The notes: generated by a model not told the origin, from the sequence alone. A DNA stretch of 64,000 bases from Pseudomonas sp. R4-35-07 (GCF_003852235.1 NZ_CP027732.1:5518001-5582000); one strand, 5' to 3'; numbered from the stretch's first letter, positions 38,197-47,197 are shown. Program-made: numbers and translations.

Positions 38197-38790
38197 TTAA
38201 ATGCTCCAGCGAGCACTCAACAAGCGTTCATTCAGTACATGCGGGTCCAGCGGTTTCGGGCGGCGGGCCATGGCGCTGTAAAACTGCTCCAGGGCTTCGT
38301 CCAAGCGCTGTTCAAGCACGGGCACCAATTGCGCCTGGGCACTGCCTTCGCCGTAGGCGATCTGGCTGTCTTCGGCAAAGATCCCATGCAGCAATTCCTG
38401 CGCTTTGAGCGCCGACAGCACGGGTTTAAGGGCGTAATCCACCGCCAGCATGTGCGCGATGCTGCCACCGGTGGCCATCGGTAAGACCACCTTGTGGGCC
38501 AGGGCGCGCTCAGGCAGCAGGTCGAGTACCGTCTTCAAGGCACCGGAGAACGAGGCCTTGTAAACCGGCGTGGCGATCACCAAACCATCGGCATTCGCCA
38601 CTTGCTGCAACAGGTCGATGACCTTGGGGCTGTCGAACCGTGCATGCAGCAGGTCTTCGGCCGGAAAGTCGCGGATCTGGTAATTCACCACTTCCACGCC
38701 CTGGTCCTGCAGCCATTGACGGGTTTTCTCCAGCAAGACCCCGGAGCGGGAACGCTGACTGGGACTGCCTCCAAGTGTTACGACCAGCAT
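38197..38790 (-). CDS. ssuE: NADPH-dependent FMN reductase SsuE
   Basis: A 197-residue flavodoxin-like reductase that supplies FMNH2 to SsuD. It begins [17 protein letters not shown], the FMN phosphate-binding loop, and has [20 protein letters not shown], the diagnostic stretch of the SsuE family. It is the first gene of the ssu operon, 94 bases ahead of ssuA. Confidence 0.96.
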   Translation of the reverse strand: MLVVTLGGSPSQRSRSGVLLEKTRQWLQDQGVEVVNYQIRDFPAEDLLHARFDSPKVIDLLQQVANADGLVIATPVYKASFSGALKTVLDLLPERALAHKVVLPMATGGSIAHMLAVDYALKPVLSALKAQELLHGIFAEDSQIAYGEGSAQAQLVPVLEQRLDEALEQFYSAMARRPKPLDPHVLNERLLSARWSI

Positions 38791-38942
38791 GCAAGTATTC
38801 CTTGAGCAAGTGTCGGCGGTTCGCTGTGTGGCGATGGCGCCAAGATGGAACAGACCTTAGCAGTAGATTTATATATCTTTAAATCTTATTTATTCATTTG
38901 TTTATTCCATAAAAACATATGAGATAAACAGATCGCCAGACG
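38791..38942 (-). promoter_or_regulatory. AT-rich ssuE promoter region
   Basis: The segment 38865-38935 is strikingly AT-rich for this genome (TAGATTTATATATCTTTAAA and TTTATTCATTTGTTTATTCC). This is typical of sulfur-starvation promoters bound by CysB-type regulators. The specific site is not resolved. Confidence 0.4.
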
Positions 38943-38971
38943 AAAAAAAAGGCCGTCGAAACGGCCTGAAA
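38943..38971 (-). terminator. Intrinsic terminator of lsfA
   Basis: Read leftward, AGGCCGTTTCGACGGCCT forms a GC-rich stem followed by eight T. It lies about 75 bases past the lsfA stop. Confidence 0.85.
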
Positions 38972-39003
38972 AACCCCTGCTTGTGTGCTTGAAATGTGCT
39001 CAA

Positions 39004-39035
39004 CATGTGGGAGGGGGCTTACTCCCTCCCACATG
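39004..39035. repeat. Minimal REP palindrome
   Basis: CATGTGGGAGGGGGCTTACT followed by CCCTCCCACATG. The left core meets a truncated right arm, like the compact copy at 14914. It is located in the lsfA 3' region. Confidence 0.82.
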
Positions 39036-39044
39036 GGTCCTGTG

Positions 39045-39683
39045 TTAACGATTGGGTTGCGGGGTAAGCCGCAGGTACGGCTTCACTGCCCTATAGCCCT
39101 TGGGAAAGCGTTTCTTGATCTCTTCCTCGTCCTTGAGCGACGGCACGATCACCACCTCATCACCGTCCTGCCAATTGGCGGGAGTGGCGACCTTATGGTT
39201 GTCGGTCAGCTGCAGCGAGTCGATCACCCGCAGGATTTCGTGGAAGTTACGACCGGTGCTGGCCGGGTAGGTAATGGTCAGGCGGATTTTCTTGTTCGGG
39301 TCGATCACGAACAGGGAGCGCACGGTGAGGGTGTCACTGGCGTTGGGGTGGATCAGGTCGTAAAGGTCCGAGACCTTGCGGTCGGCATCGGCCAGGATCG
39401 GGAAATTGACGACGGTGTTCTGGGTTTCGTTGATGTCTTCGATCCATTTGTGGTGCGAGTCCACCGGGTCAACCGACAAGGCGATGGCCTTGACGCCTCG
39501 CTGGGCGAATTCATCCTTGAGTTTGGCAGTGAAGCCCAGTTCGGTGGTGCACACCGGAGTAAAGTCCGCCGGGTGGGAGAACAGCACACCCCAGCTATCA
39601 CCCAGCCATTCGTGGAAACGAATCTTGCCGGCGCTGGAATCCTGTTCGAAGTCGGGGGCGATGTCGCCCAGTCTTAGGCTCAT
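39045..39683 (-). CDS. lsfA: 1-Cys peroxiredoxin LsfA
   Basis: A 212-residue Prx6-type peroxidase reducing hydroperoxides. The peroxidatic cysteine is C45 in HPADFTPVCTTELG, and no second cysteine exists in the chain, confirming the 1-Cys type. The C-terminal domain has LRVIDSLQLTDNHKVATPANW. LsfA belongs to the sulfate-starvation-induced set in Pseudomonas, which fits its place next to ssuE. Confidence 0.94.
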   Translation of the reverse strand: MSLRLGDIAPDFEQDSSAGKIRFHEWLGDSWGVLFSHPADFTPVCTTELGFTAKLKDEFAQRGVKAIALSVDPVDSHHKWIEDINETQNTVVNFPILADADRKVSDLYDLIHPNASDTLTVRSLFVIDPNKKIRLTITYPASTGRNFHEILRVIDSLQLTDNHKVATPANWQDGDEVVIVPSLKDEEEIKKRFPKGYRAVKPYLRLTPQPNR

Positions 39684-39918
39684 GGTGGGGCTCCTGATGA
39701 GTGCTTATTGAGCCCACTGTGCAGGGTTTGGGAAGATTTTAAAAAGAATAAATATCGATTTATCTAGACGATAAAGGAATATAAAAATCTGTTCATTGGA
39801 CATCGGAGCGGACGAGGATCAACATCGTTTTCAAGGTTCGAGAAGGCCTTGAGACGCTGTACCAAGAGGGATTTCAGGAAGGGCTTGCGGGGGTTGAGCC
39901 CGACTTGAAAGCAACACA
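39684..39918. other. Intergenic region lsfA/porin
   Basis: Contains an AT-rich lsfA promoter stretch (39735-39790, e.g. AATAAATATCGATTTATC). The segment from about 39800 to 39900 is GC-rich without a credible ORF. Confidence 0.4.
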
Positions 39919-39945
39919 CCTTGCCCGGCATTGCGCCGGGCAAGG
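39919..39945 (-). terminator. Hairpin terminator of the porin gene
   Basis: CCTTGCCCGGC (39919-39929) pairs with GCCGGGCAAGG (39935-39945), 10 bases beyond the porin stop. The following T tract is weak. Confidence 0.6.
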
Positions 39946-39955
39946 CTTTACAGTC

Positions 39956-41299
39956 TTACAACAGCGGGATCGAGTAGCTGACGATCAAGCGGTTTTCGTC
40001 CTGGTTACGCGCGTTGGCGATATCGCTGCGCCACATAGCGTTTTTCCACGCCACGCCGACGTTTTTCAGCGGACCTTCCGGTACGACGTAGGCAACAGTG
40101 ATGTCACGTTCCCACTCGGACTGGCCGGTGAACTCGGCACGGTTGCTGGCAACGGTGTCGATATGGTCGCCTTTGAGGTAAACCACACCAGCGGTCAGGC
40201 CAGGTACGCCAACCTTGGCGAAGTCATAGGAGTAGCGAGCTTGCCAGGTACGCTCGCCGGCACGGGCGAACTTCTGGATCTGCATGTCGGTAGTGATGTA
40301 GGCCGACGAGCCGTCACCCTGGTTCAGCCAAGGGAAGTCGCTGCTGCCGTTGCTGACCTGGTAACCACCACCGAAGGTGTGACCGGCAACCGAATACAGG
40401 AACAGGCCGCTGTACAGGTTGTTGTCGACTTTCCCACGACCGGAGTTGACGCCACCATAGTTGCCTGTAGAAAAGTAGGCGGACTGGTTGCCGTTGTTAC
40501 CGTCGTCGGAGCTGTTGAAATAACGCAGGTCAGACTTCAACACGCCCGGACCGATGGCCCAGTTATGGGTCAGGCCCAGGAAGTGCTGCTTGTAGAAATC
40601 TTCCAGGTTGCCGTAGTAGTACTGGGCGGTCAGATCCTTGGTGATCTTGTAGTCGCCACCGGCGTAGTAGAACTTGTTGCTCGAACGCCAGTTCACGCCA
40701 CGGCTGTTAGCACCGGAGATGGACAGGCTTTCGTTGTTGCTGGAGTTACGGCCCTTGGCTTTTTCGATCTGGCCGGCGACCAGGGTCAGGTCCTTGATGT
40801 CGCTGGAGGTGATCTGGCCACCCTGGAAAGTCTGCGGCAGCAGACGACCATCGTTGGTCACGATGACCGGCAGCTTGGGCTGCAAGGTACCCAGCTTCAA
40901 TTCAGTCTGGGAAATCTTGGCTTTGGCAGTCAGGCCCAGGCTCGAGTAGTTATCAACGGCTTCGCCATTGGACTTGCTCGGGAAGATGGTGCCGCCATAG
41001 GACGTGGCAGTCGCGCCGTTGGTACCGCCGCCGGAATCCAGGCGAACACCCAACAGGCCGATAGCGTCAAGACCGAAGCCAACGGTGCCTTGGGTATAAC
41101 CGGAGATGAAACGCAGATCGAAGCCTTGGCCCCATTCTTCGTTCTTGCTCGGGTTGGCCGTGCCTTCGCGGTTATCGGTGTTGATATAGAAGTTACGCAG
41201 ACCCAGTGTGGCCTTGCTGTCTTCGATGAAACCGGCAGCGCCTGCTTGCTGGGCGATGGCGCCCAACGCTACAGCCACAGCCAAGGTGGACTTCTTCAT
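39956..41299 (-). CDS. OprD-family outer membrane porin
   Basis: A 447-residue porin. The signal peptide KKSTLAVAVALGAIAQQAGA is followed by AGFIEDSKATLGLRNFYINT, the conserved OprD N-terminus. Typical strands are EWGQGFDLRFISGYTQGTVG, ARAGERTWQARYSYDFAKVG and the C-terminal NRLIVSYSIPLL. OprD proteins are substrate-specific channels for amino acids, carboxylates or other small anions. The substrate here is not readable; the location next to ssu/lsfA suggests a possible sulfur-compound role, but that is inference. It has its own promoter region upstream. Confidence 0.92.
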   Translation of the reverse strand: MKKSTLAVAVALGAIAQQAGAAGFIEDSKATLGLRNFYINTDNREGTANPSKNEEWGQGFDLRFISGYTQGTVGFGLDAIGLLGVRLDSGGGTNGATATSYGGTIFPSKSNGEAVDNYSSLGLTAKAKISQTELKLGTLQPKLPVIVTNDGRLLPQTFQGGQITSSDIKDLTLVAGQIEKAKGRNSSNNESLSISGANSRGVNWRSSNKFYYAGGDYKITKDLTAQYYYGNLEDFYKQHFLGLTHNWAIGPGVLKSDLRYFNSSDDGNNGNQSAYFSTGNYGGVNSGRGKVDNNLYSGLFLYSVAGHTFGGGYQVSNGSSDFPWLNQGDGSSAYITTDMQIQKFARAGERTWQARYSYDFAKVGVPGLTAGVVYLKGDHIDTVASNRAEFTGQSEWERDITVAYVVPEGPLKNVGVAWKNAMWRSDIANARNQDENRLIVSYSIPLL

Positions 41300-41833
41300 G
41301 TACCGCTCCTCTCATTTCTAATTTTTGTATTTCTTTGGTCTCGGGTCTGACGCCCTCGATCCACAGATGCGCGATTAGCGCCAGATAGTGACCACCAAGT
41401 CAATCCTAACCTTGCATGCCTACTACCTTCGTCTAACCGCAGTTGATTTGGTCCCTGCAGGGTAATGCAGTTTTTCATACACCCAAAAAGAATTGTTTCA
41501 TTCTTTTTCATACCATTCAGGAATAAGCGCATTCACCCACCGGGCTGGTCAGGCTAGACCGACCATCCCATAAGCTAATTCCTAAAGGGTATTTATCAGC
41601 ACTTTTTTAGATCGCTTAGTGTTGACGCTCTGCTGCATACGTCACCCACGATCAAAAAGGCGACGCCATCATGGCCAAAGGCACATCCTCCCGTCAATTT
41701 GTTACAGTTTTTGTATCGGGATTACTTTCTTTTGATGTCAGCGCGGCTGTCGGCTACTGACGGCGTTTTTATCGTATCGGCACAAATGAAGGCTTCTGAA
41801 GCCTTGGTAAAGTTTTTGAAGGCGCAGGGCTCA
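41300..41833. other. Porin leader and region with a possible gene relic
   Basis: A gap of 654 bases including the REP that follows. It holds the porin promoter and GAGAGGAGC ribosome binding site, a lower-GC tract (41560-41830), a 29-codon ORF at 41671-41760 behind AAAAAGGCG, and the enzyme-like fragment at 41786. No intact gene is seen. Confidence 0.5.
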
Positions 41834-41835
41834 AA
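41786..41835 (+). pseudogene. Possible N-terminal relic of a thiamine-diphosphate enzyme
   Basis: The frame reads MKASEALVKFLKAQGSNV and then runs directly into the REP. This resembles the first helix of acetolactate synthase-like enzymes (MKAxxxxVKxLxAxGV), which should be followed by a FGxPG motif that is absent. It could be chance; the match is only about 17 residues. Confidence 0.3.
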
Positions 41836-41926
41836 TGTGGGAGGGGGCTTGCTCCCGATTGCGGTCTGTCAGCGACTTATCAGTTAACTGACCCACTGCT
41901 ATCGGGGGCAAGCCCCCTCCTACATT
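41834..41926. repeat. REP doublet, head-to-head
   Basis: Inverted cores around GGTCTGTCAG...CTGACCCACTGC. The right end has CCCTCCTACATT instead of CCCTCCCACATT. It is located at the 3' side of argA. Confidence 0.92.
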
Positions 41927-41953
41927 TGGTTAGGTAGTGTTGCTGGATTGGGT

Positions 41954-43252
41954 TTACAAAGGCTTCTCGAAAATTTTCGAGTTGCGCTGATAGTTGTACA
42001 GCGACGCCCGCGCCGAGGGCAGGCGGTCCACGCTGCTTGGTACAAAGCCGCGTTCACGGAACCAGTGGGCGGTGCGGGTGGTGAGTACAAACAAGGTTTT
42101 CAGGCCCTGGGCCCGGGCACGGGTCTCGATGCGTTCGAGCAATACATCGCCGCGTGCGCCATGGCGGTATTCCGGGTTCACCGCCAGGCACGCCAACTCA
42201 CCCGCATCCGAATCGGCGATCTGATACAACGCCGCGCAGGCAATGATCATGCCTTCACGCTCGACCACGCTGAACTGCTCGATCTCACGCTCAAGCACTT
42301 CCCGGGAACGACGCACCAGGATGCCCTGCTCTTCCAGCGGGCTGATCAGGTCGAGCAAACCGCCGACGTCTTCAATCGCCGCTTCGCGCACCAGTTCGAA
42401 TTGCTCCTGGGCAACCAGCGTACCGCCGCCGTCGCGGGTGAACAGTTCGGTGAGCAAAGCGCCGTCTTCGACGTAGCTGACAATATGGCTGCGCCCTACC
42501 CCACCACGACAGGCTTCGGCGGCGGCATCGAGCAGCTCTGCCTGATAGTTGCTGCCCAGGCGCTGCAGGTGCGCCGGCACTTGCTGCGGACGCAACTCAC
42601 GCACCAGTCGGCCGTTTTCATCGATCAGGCCCAGGTCGGCACCAAACAGCAGCAACTTGTCGGCGCCCAGGTCGATGGCGGCACGGGTGGCAACGTCTTC
42701 GCAGGCCAGGTTGAAAATCTCACCGGTGGGCGAATAACCCAACGGCGACAGCAATACGATGGAGCGCTCGTCCAGCAACCGGTTAATGCCCTTGCGGTCG
42801 ACCCGGCGCACTTCGCCGGTGTGGTGATAGTCCACGCCTTCGAGCACACCGATTGGCCGCGCGGTCACCAGGTTGCCGCTGGCCACCCGCAAGCGCGAGC
42901 CCTGCATGGGCGATGACGCCATGTCCATGGACAGGCGCGCTTCGATGGCAATACGCAACTGCCCCACCGCGTCGATCACGCACTCGAGCGTCGCCGCATC
43001 GGTAATGCGCAAACCTTCGTGATAAGCCGGGGTAAGGCCGCGCGCTTCAAGGCGCGCTTCAATCTGCGGACGCGAGCCGTGCACCAGCACCAGTCGCACG
43101 CCCAGGCTGTGCAACAGCACCAGGTCGTGGACGATATTGCCGAAGTTCGGGTGTTCCACCCCATCGCCAGGCAGCATGACCACAAAGGTGCAGTCGCGGT
43201 GGGCATTGATGTAGGGCGAAGCGTGACGAAGCCAATTAACGTAGTCGGGCAT
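41954..43252 (-). CDS. argA: N-acetylglutamate synthase (ArgA)
   Basis: A 432-residue bifunctional-type NAGS that acetylates glutamate in the first step of arginine synthesis. Residues 1-285 are an amino-acid-kinase domain (FVVMLPGDGVEHPNF, LVLVHGSRPQIEARLE) that binds arginine. Residues 290-432 are a GNAT domain with LAVNPEYRHGARGDVLLERI as the acetyl-CoA loop. The start at 43252 gives the normal length; the upstream extension in frame lacks support. It follows argE in the same direction by 136 bases. Confidence 0.96.
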   Translation of the reverse strand: MPDYVNWLRHASPYINAHRDCTFVVMLPGDGVEHPNFGNIVHDLVLLHSLGVRLVLVHGSRPQIEARLEARGLTPAYHEGLRITDAATLECVIDAVGQLRIAIEARLSMDMASSPMQGSRLRVASGNLVTARPIGVLEGVDYHHTGEVRRVDRKGINRLLDERSIVLLSPLGYSPTGEIFNLACEDVATRAAIDLGADKLLLFGADLGLIDENGRLVRELRPQQVPAHLQRLGSNYQAELLDAAAEACRGGVGRSHIVSYVEDGALLTELFTRDGGGTLVAQEQFELVREAAIEDVGGLLDLISPLEEQGILVRRSREVLEREIEQFSVVEREGMIIACAALYQIADSDAGELACLAVNPEYRHGARGDVLLERIETRARAQGLKTLFVLTTRTAHWFRERGFVPSSVDRLPSARASLYNYQRNSKIFEKPL

Positions 43253-43388
43253 AACACCTGGGCCTGTAATAAAAAGCAGCCAAAAAAGGATCAATCGTGA
43301 AAGCGCACAGCGGGCTGATGGTTATCGTCGGAACAGGCTTGGCGACACGCTCACTCTCCTTTCTATGTACGAACAGGCAGGGGTTAAT

Positions 43389-44537
43389 TTATGCAGGTTT
43401 CAGGCAGTAATGTTCGATCAGTTCCCGCAATAGACGCACTGTAGGCGTCAAGCGTGACATTTCGAGGTATTCGCCCGGCTGGTGCGCACAGGCGATATCG
43501 CCAGGGCCGAGCACCAGGGTTTCGCAACCAAGGCGCTGAAGATAAGGCGCTTCGGTGCCGAACGCCACTGCTTCGGCACGGTGGCCGGTCAAACGTTCCG
43601 CCACCCTTACCAACTCCGCGTCTTCCGGCTGCTCGAAGGGCGGTACTTCCGGGAACAGCGGCGCGTAATCGATCTTGACCTTATGCCGCTCGGCCAGGGG
43701 CTCGAGTTTTTGCCGAATGGCGGCGCGCAGCACCGCAGGGTCCATGCCCGGCAGGGGGCGCAGGTCGAACTCCAGGGAGCATTGGCCACAGATGCGGTTG
43801 GGGTTGTCGCCGCCATGGATGCAGCCGAAGTTCAGGGTCGGCTGCGGCACGCTGAACTGCGGGTTGCGGTATTCGCGCTGCCAGGCAAGGCGCAGGCCGC
43901 GCAGTTCGCCGATGGCGTCGTGCATGGCTTCAAGGGCACTGTGACCAAGGCTTGGGTCCGACGAATGGCCGCTGCGCCCTAGGATGTCGATGCGTTCCAT
44001 CATCACGCCTTTGTGCAGGCGGATCGGCTTGAGGCCGGTCGGTTCGCCGATCACCGCCGCCCGGCCCAGTGGCCGCCCCGCCTCGGCCAGTGCGCGGGCA
44101 CCGGACATGGAGCTTTCTTCATCGCAGGTGGCGAGGATCAGCAGCGGTTGCTTGAATGGTTGGTCCAGCAGCGGCAGCACCGCTTCAATCGCCAGCGCAA
44201 AAAAACCCTTCATGTCGCAACTGCCCAATCCTACCCAGCGGCCGTCGACTTCCGTCAGCTTGAGCGGGTCGGTTTTCCACAGGGCCGCGTCGTAGGGCAC
44301 CGTGTCGCTATGACCAGCCAGCACCAGGCCACCGGGGCCACTGCCGAAACTTGCCAACAGGTTGAACTTGCCGGGGCTGACCTGCTGGATGTCGATGGAG
44401 AAGCCCAGGTCGCCCAGCCAGGTGGCGAGCAGGTCGATCACCGGGCGATTGGTCTGGTCGAGGGACGCCTGCGTGCAACTGACCGACGGCGCGGCAATCA
44501 ACGCGGCGAACTGCTCTTTCATGGACGGTAACGGCAT
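43389..44537 (-). CDS. argE: Acetylornithine deacetylase (ArgE)
   Basis: A 382-residue M20-family metallohydrolase that removes the acetyl group from N-acetylornithine. Metal site: H76 and D78 in LAGHSDTVP, D108 in GLGSCDMKG, E140/E141 in TCDEESSM. A dimerisation domain begins at about residue 185 (GRSGHSSDPSLG). The start at 44537 (MPLPSMKEQF) is used; the frame stays open far upstream through the antisense of the next gene, which is not coding here. It diverges from the CYTH/CHAD gene. Confidence 0.94.
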   Translation of the reverse strand: MPLPSMKEQFAALIAAPSVSCTQASLDQTNRPVIDLLATWLGDLGFSIDIQQVSPGKFNLLASFGSGPGGLVLAGHSDTVPYDAALWKTDPLKLTEVDGRWVGLGSCDMKGFFALAIEAVLPLLDQPFKQPLLILATCDEESSMSGARALAEAGRPLGRAAVIGEPTGLKPIRLHKGVMMERIDILGRSGHSSDPSLGHSALEAMHDAIGELRGLRLAWQREYRNPQFSVPQPTLNFGCIHGGDNPNRICGQCSLEFDLRPLPGMDPAVLRAAIRQKLEPLAERHKVKIDYAPLFPEVPPFEQPEDAELVRVAERLTGHRAEAVAFGTEAPYLQRLGCETLVLGPGDIACAHQPGEYLEMSRLTPTVRLLRELIEHYCLKPA

Positions 44538-44694
44538 GCGCGGTCTCCAACTTCCCGGATGAACCCCACTATAGAGCCATCTGCACGACACAATAAACCG
44601 TTGCGGCACGTTGCCGGGCTCAGTCCTGTACACTGCACGACCTTGGCAGCCACACTTTTCCCCGGCTGCGCTCCCGATCCTGGATTTTCCGGCC

Positions 44695-46062
44695 ATGCAG
44701 AAAGAAACCGAAATCAAGCTCCGTGTCAGCCGCGAAACACTCGCCGCGCTGCGTGAGCACCCGCTACTGAAAAAACGCAACAAAAGTGGCTGGGAACGCC
44801 GTGAGTTGATGAACCAGTATTTCGACACCCCCGAGCGCGACCTGGCCCAGGCCAAGGTGGCCCTGCGCTTGCGCAAGGACGGTGACGACATCATCCAGAC
44901 CCTCAAGACCCGTGGCCAGAGCGTCGCCGGTTTGTCGGAACGTAACGAATACAACTGGGACCTGCCCAAGGCCAAGCTCGACGTGAAGAAGCTCGACGGC
45001 GAATGCTGGCCCGAGCAACTGGCCGAGCTGGACAAAAAGACCCTCAAGCCGATCTTCACCACCGACTTCGTGCGCGAGCGCGCCGAAATCGCCTGGGGTC
45101 GCGGCAAGGCCAAGGTGGTGATCGAAGCCGCCCTGGACCTGGGCCACGTGGTGGTCGGCAAGCAGAAGGAAGAAATCTGCGAGCTGGAACTGGAACTGCG
45201 CGAAGGCGAACCGGCCGCCCTGCTGGAACTGGCCGCCGAACTGGCCGCGACCCTGGCGCTGATGCCGTGTGACATCAGCAAGGCCGAGCGCGGCTATCGC
45301 CTGTATGACGCCAGCAGCTATTCCTTGAGCCTGCCGGCACCGCAGATCCACGCCGAAATGCCGTTGGACGATGCCTTCGCCGCAATCATGTGGCACTTGC
45401 TGGGCAGCAGCCAGCGCCTGGCCGAGCAATATCGCTTCAATGGCCACTGGCGCTTGCTGCAGGACTGGGTCGAGACCCTCGGCGAATTGCGCGCGCTGAT
45501 CGGCAGCCTCGGCCAGGCCGCGCCGCGTCAATCCACCAGCGAATTGCGCAGTGTCCTGGATGCGTTGCTGGAAGACTGGCGCCCGCTGGTCCAGGCCGGT
45601 GACGACGATGAAGACATCCGCAAAGCCGCGCCGGAGCAGTTCGTTGAAGAGCTGCAGGACGTGCGCTGGGGCCTGTTCTCCCTGAACACCTCGCGCTGGC
45701 TGCTGGCCCGCACCTGGACCGCCGAGCGTAACGTGCGCGGCAACCGCCAGGGCGCTGCGCAAATCACCAACTGGCTACCGCGCCTGCTGGCCGACGACGC
45801 CGTTGCTCTGCAACTGCCGCGCTACCAGCAACAGCCGGAAGACCTGGCCGAGCAACTGCCGCGTATCGAACGCATCCAGGCCTGGCTGCACCATGCCCGT
45901 CAGGTGGTGGATATTCCGGAACTGGACCGTTTGTACGGCGAACTGAACAAGCTGGCGCACCTGGCTAACCAGCCGATCACCGATGAGTCGCTGGATGCGC
46001 GGATGCACCAGGCGATTGCGGTTTATCAGAATCGTGCCTGGAAGACTTTGCTGCGTCTGTAA
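44695..46062 (+). CDS. CYTH-CHAD inorganic triphosphatase
   Basis: A 455-residue protein. The N-terminal CYTH domain starts QKETEIKLR, with the EXEXK signature at residues 4-8 (E4, E6, K8), and shows further charged strands such as DLAQAKVALRLRKDG. From about residue 215 a CHAD domain rich in H, R and E helices follows (RLAEQYRFNGHWRLLQ). Related E. coli YgiF hydrolyses tripolyphosphate, and CHAD domains bind polyphosphate. The start at 44695 keeps the CYTH motif at the extreme N-terminus. Confidence 0.9.
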   Translation: MQKETEIKLRVSRETLAALREHPLLKKRNKSGWERRELMNQYFDTPERDLAQAKVALRLRKDGDDIIQTLKTRGQSVAGLSERNEYNWDLPKAKLDVKKLDGECWPEQLAELDKKTLKPIFTTDFVRERAEIAWGRGKAKVVIEAALDLGHVVVGKQKEEICELELELREGEPAALLELAAELAATLALMPCDISKAERGYRLYDASSYSLSLPAPQIHAEMPLDDAFAAIMWHLLGSSQRLAEQYRFNGHWRLLQDWVETLGELRALIGSLGQAAPRQSTSELRSVLDALLEDWRPLVQAGDDDEDIRKAAPEQFVEELQDVRWGLFSLNTSRWLLARTWTAERNVRGNRQGAAQITNWLPRLLADDAVALQLPRYQQQPEDLAEQLPRIERIQAWLHHARQVVDIPELDRLYGELNKLAHLANQPITDESLDARMHQAIAVYQNRAWKTLLRL

Positions 46063-46069
46063 GATCGCC

Positions 46070-46166
46070 ATCGGGGGCAAGTCGAATCGTCGCACCGCCC
46101 CTCCCACATATAACTGCATTCCAAAGTAGGAACTCGGTCAACTGTGGGAGGGGGCTTGCTCCCGAT
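46070..46166. repeat. REP doublet with 16-base insertion in the left arm
   Basis: The left core reads CGGGGGCAAG, then TCGAATCGTCGCACCG, then CCCCTCCCACA; the right core is normal. The spacer TGCATTCCAAAGTAGGAACT equals that of 33121-33202. The same inserted bases occur at 56716. Confidence 0.9.
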
Positions 46167-46179
46167 AGGGCCGGACCTG

Positions 46180-46650
46180 CTAGCGCAATACTGGCAGGCT
46201 GGTTGTGGATTTTATTTCCGACAACGCCACAATCGAATTAACCTCCTGAATCCCCGGCACCATCGACAACTTATCAAAGAAAAACCGCTCGTACGCCTCG
46301 ATATCCGACGCAACAATGCGCAACAGAAAATCCACCGCGCCCATCAGCACATAACACTCCAGCACTTCCGGAAAGCCACGAATCGCCTCGGTAAACTCGG
46401 TGAAGTTGGACCGACCGTGGGCGTTGAGTTTGACCTCGGCGAAAATCTGCGTGTTGAGGCCGATTTTTTTGCGGTCCAGCAAGGTGACCTGGCCACGGAT
46501 CACGCCATCCTCTTTGAGCCGCTGAATACGCCGCCAACATGGTGACTGCGAGAGGCCGACCTGCTCGGCGATCTGTGCGCTGGAGAGCGAAGCGTCCTCT
46601 TGGAGCAGGGCCAGGATACGACGGTCATAAGCGTCCAGTTCGCTTTGCAT
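46180..46650 (-). CDS. Lrp/AsnC-family transcriptional regulator
   Basis: A 156-residue regulator, N-terminal winged HTH (LDAYDRRILALLQEDASLSS, IAEQVGLSQSPCWRRIQRLK) and C-terminal RAM/ACT-like ligand domain (EVKLNAHGRSNFTEF, GFPEVLECYVLMGAVDFLLR). It senses an amino acid in this family. It diverges from the small ACT-like gene at 46778 across a 127-base AT-rich promoter, which suggests that gene is its target. Confidence 0.93.
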   Translation of the reverse strand: MQSELDAYDRRILALLQEDASLSSAQIAEQVGLSQSPCWRRIQRLKEDGVIRGQVTLLDRKKIGLNTQIFAEVKLNAHGRSNFTEFTEAIRGFPEVLECYVLMGAVDFLLRIVASDIEAYERFFFDKLSMVPGIQEVNSIVALSEIKSTTSLPVLR

Positions 46651-46777
46651 AGAAATACCTTATAAATTGATTAAGCTGAATTGATTGATTCGATTATCTG
46701 CCAATCTGTTCGATTTGAGATAAGAAATCTCAGGCGCTGCGTGTAAAAATTTCTTCAGTCGAATTTGGAGAATCAAC

Positions 46778-47116
46778 ATGCACGCCGTCGAAACCGCTCA
46801 CTCTGTTACCCGCGCCGATGCATGGGCCGTCGATAGCCTTCACTGCGAGGCGCATTATCGAATCGTCGCGGAGGCGGAGCCGGACGTACTGTGTCGGGTG
46901 TTGAATTACTTCGCGCTGCAATTTCTCACGCCCAATCAGGTGAGCGTGAACAGGGAAGACGACCTGCTGCGCATCGACATCATGATGGGCGGCCTGAGCT
47001 GGCACCGCGCCCAGGTGATCGGTGAAAAGATTCGAAACCTGATCAGCGTGTGTTCCCTGGAACTGCGCCCGGCCGACTGCGCGCGGCTTCAAGCCGTGGC
47101 CGCAACGTCTCGGTAA
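46778..47116 (+). CDS. Small stand-alone ACT-like protein, unknown function
   Basis: A 112-residue protein. From residue 22 the pattern is HCEAHYRIVAEAEPDVLCRV (strand-helix), then VSVNREDDLLRIDIMMGGL (two strands), WHRAQVIGEKIRNLISVCS (helix) and LELRP (strand). This matches the beta-alpha-beta-beta-alpha-beta order of ACT regulatory domains such as IlvM/IlvH-type subunits. I infer an ACT fold; no catalytic partner gene is adjacent. It diverges from an Lrp regulator. Confidence 0.75.
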   Translation: MHAVETAHSVTRADAWAVDSLHCEAHYRIVAEAEPDVLCRVLNYFALQFLTPNQVSVNREDDLLRIDIMMGGLSWHRAQVIGEKIRNLISVCSLELRPADCARLQAVAATSR

Positions 47117-47197
47117 AAACCTGCAATACACGTACACGCAGAGTTTTCAGAAGCTGGCTAGCCTGGGATTACACCCGACGCCCACCAGGAAACTCTC

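Noticed and set aside
41671..41760. 29-codon ORF (MAKGTSSRQFVTVFVSGLLS) before the REP
   Set aside because: A ribosome-site-like AAAAAGGCG precedes it, but it is short and isolated; noted only as part of the relic region.
43297..43410. 37-codon GTG frame between argA and argE on the plus strand (KAHSGLMVIVGTGLATRS)
   Set aside because: An AGGA lies upstream, but the frame runs into the antisense of argE and has no further support.
44538..45281. Long N-terminal extension of ArgE
   Set aside because: The extra 248 codons are antisense to the CYTH/CHAD gene, rich in S and R without domain features, and the ArgE family starts at MPLPSMKEQF.
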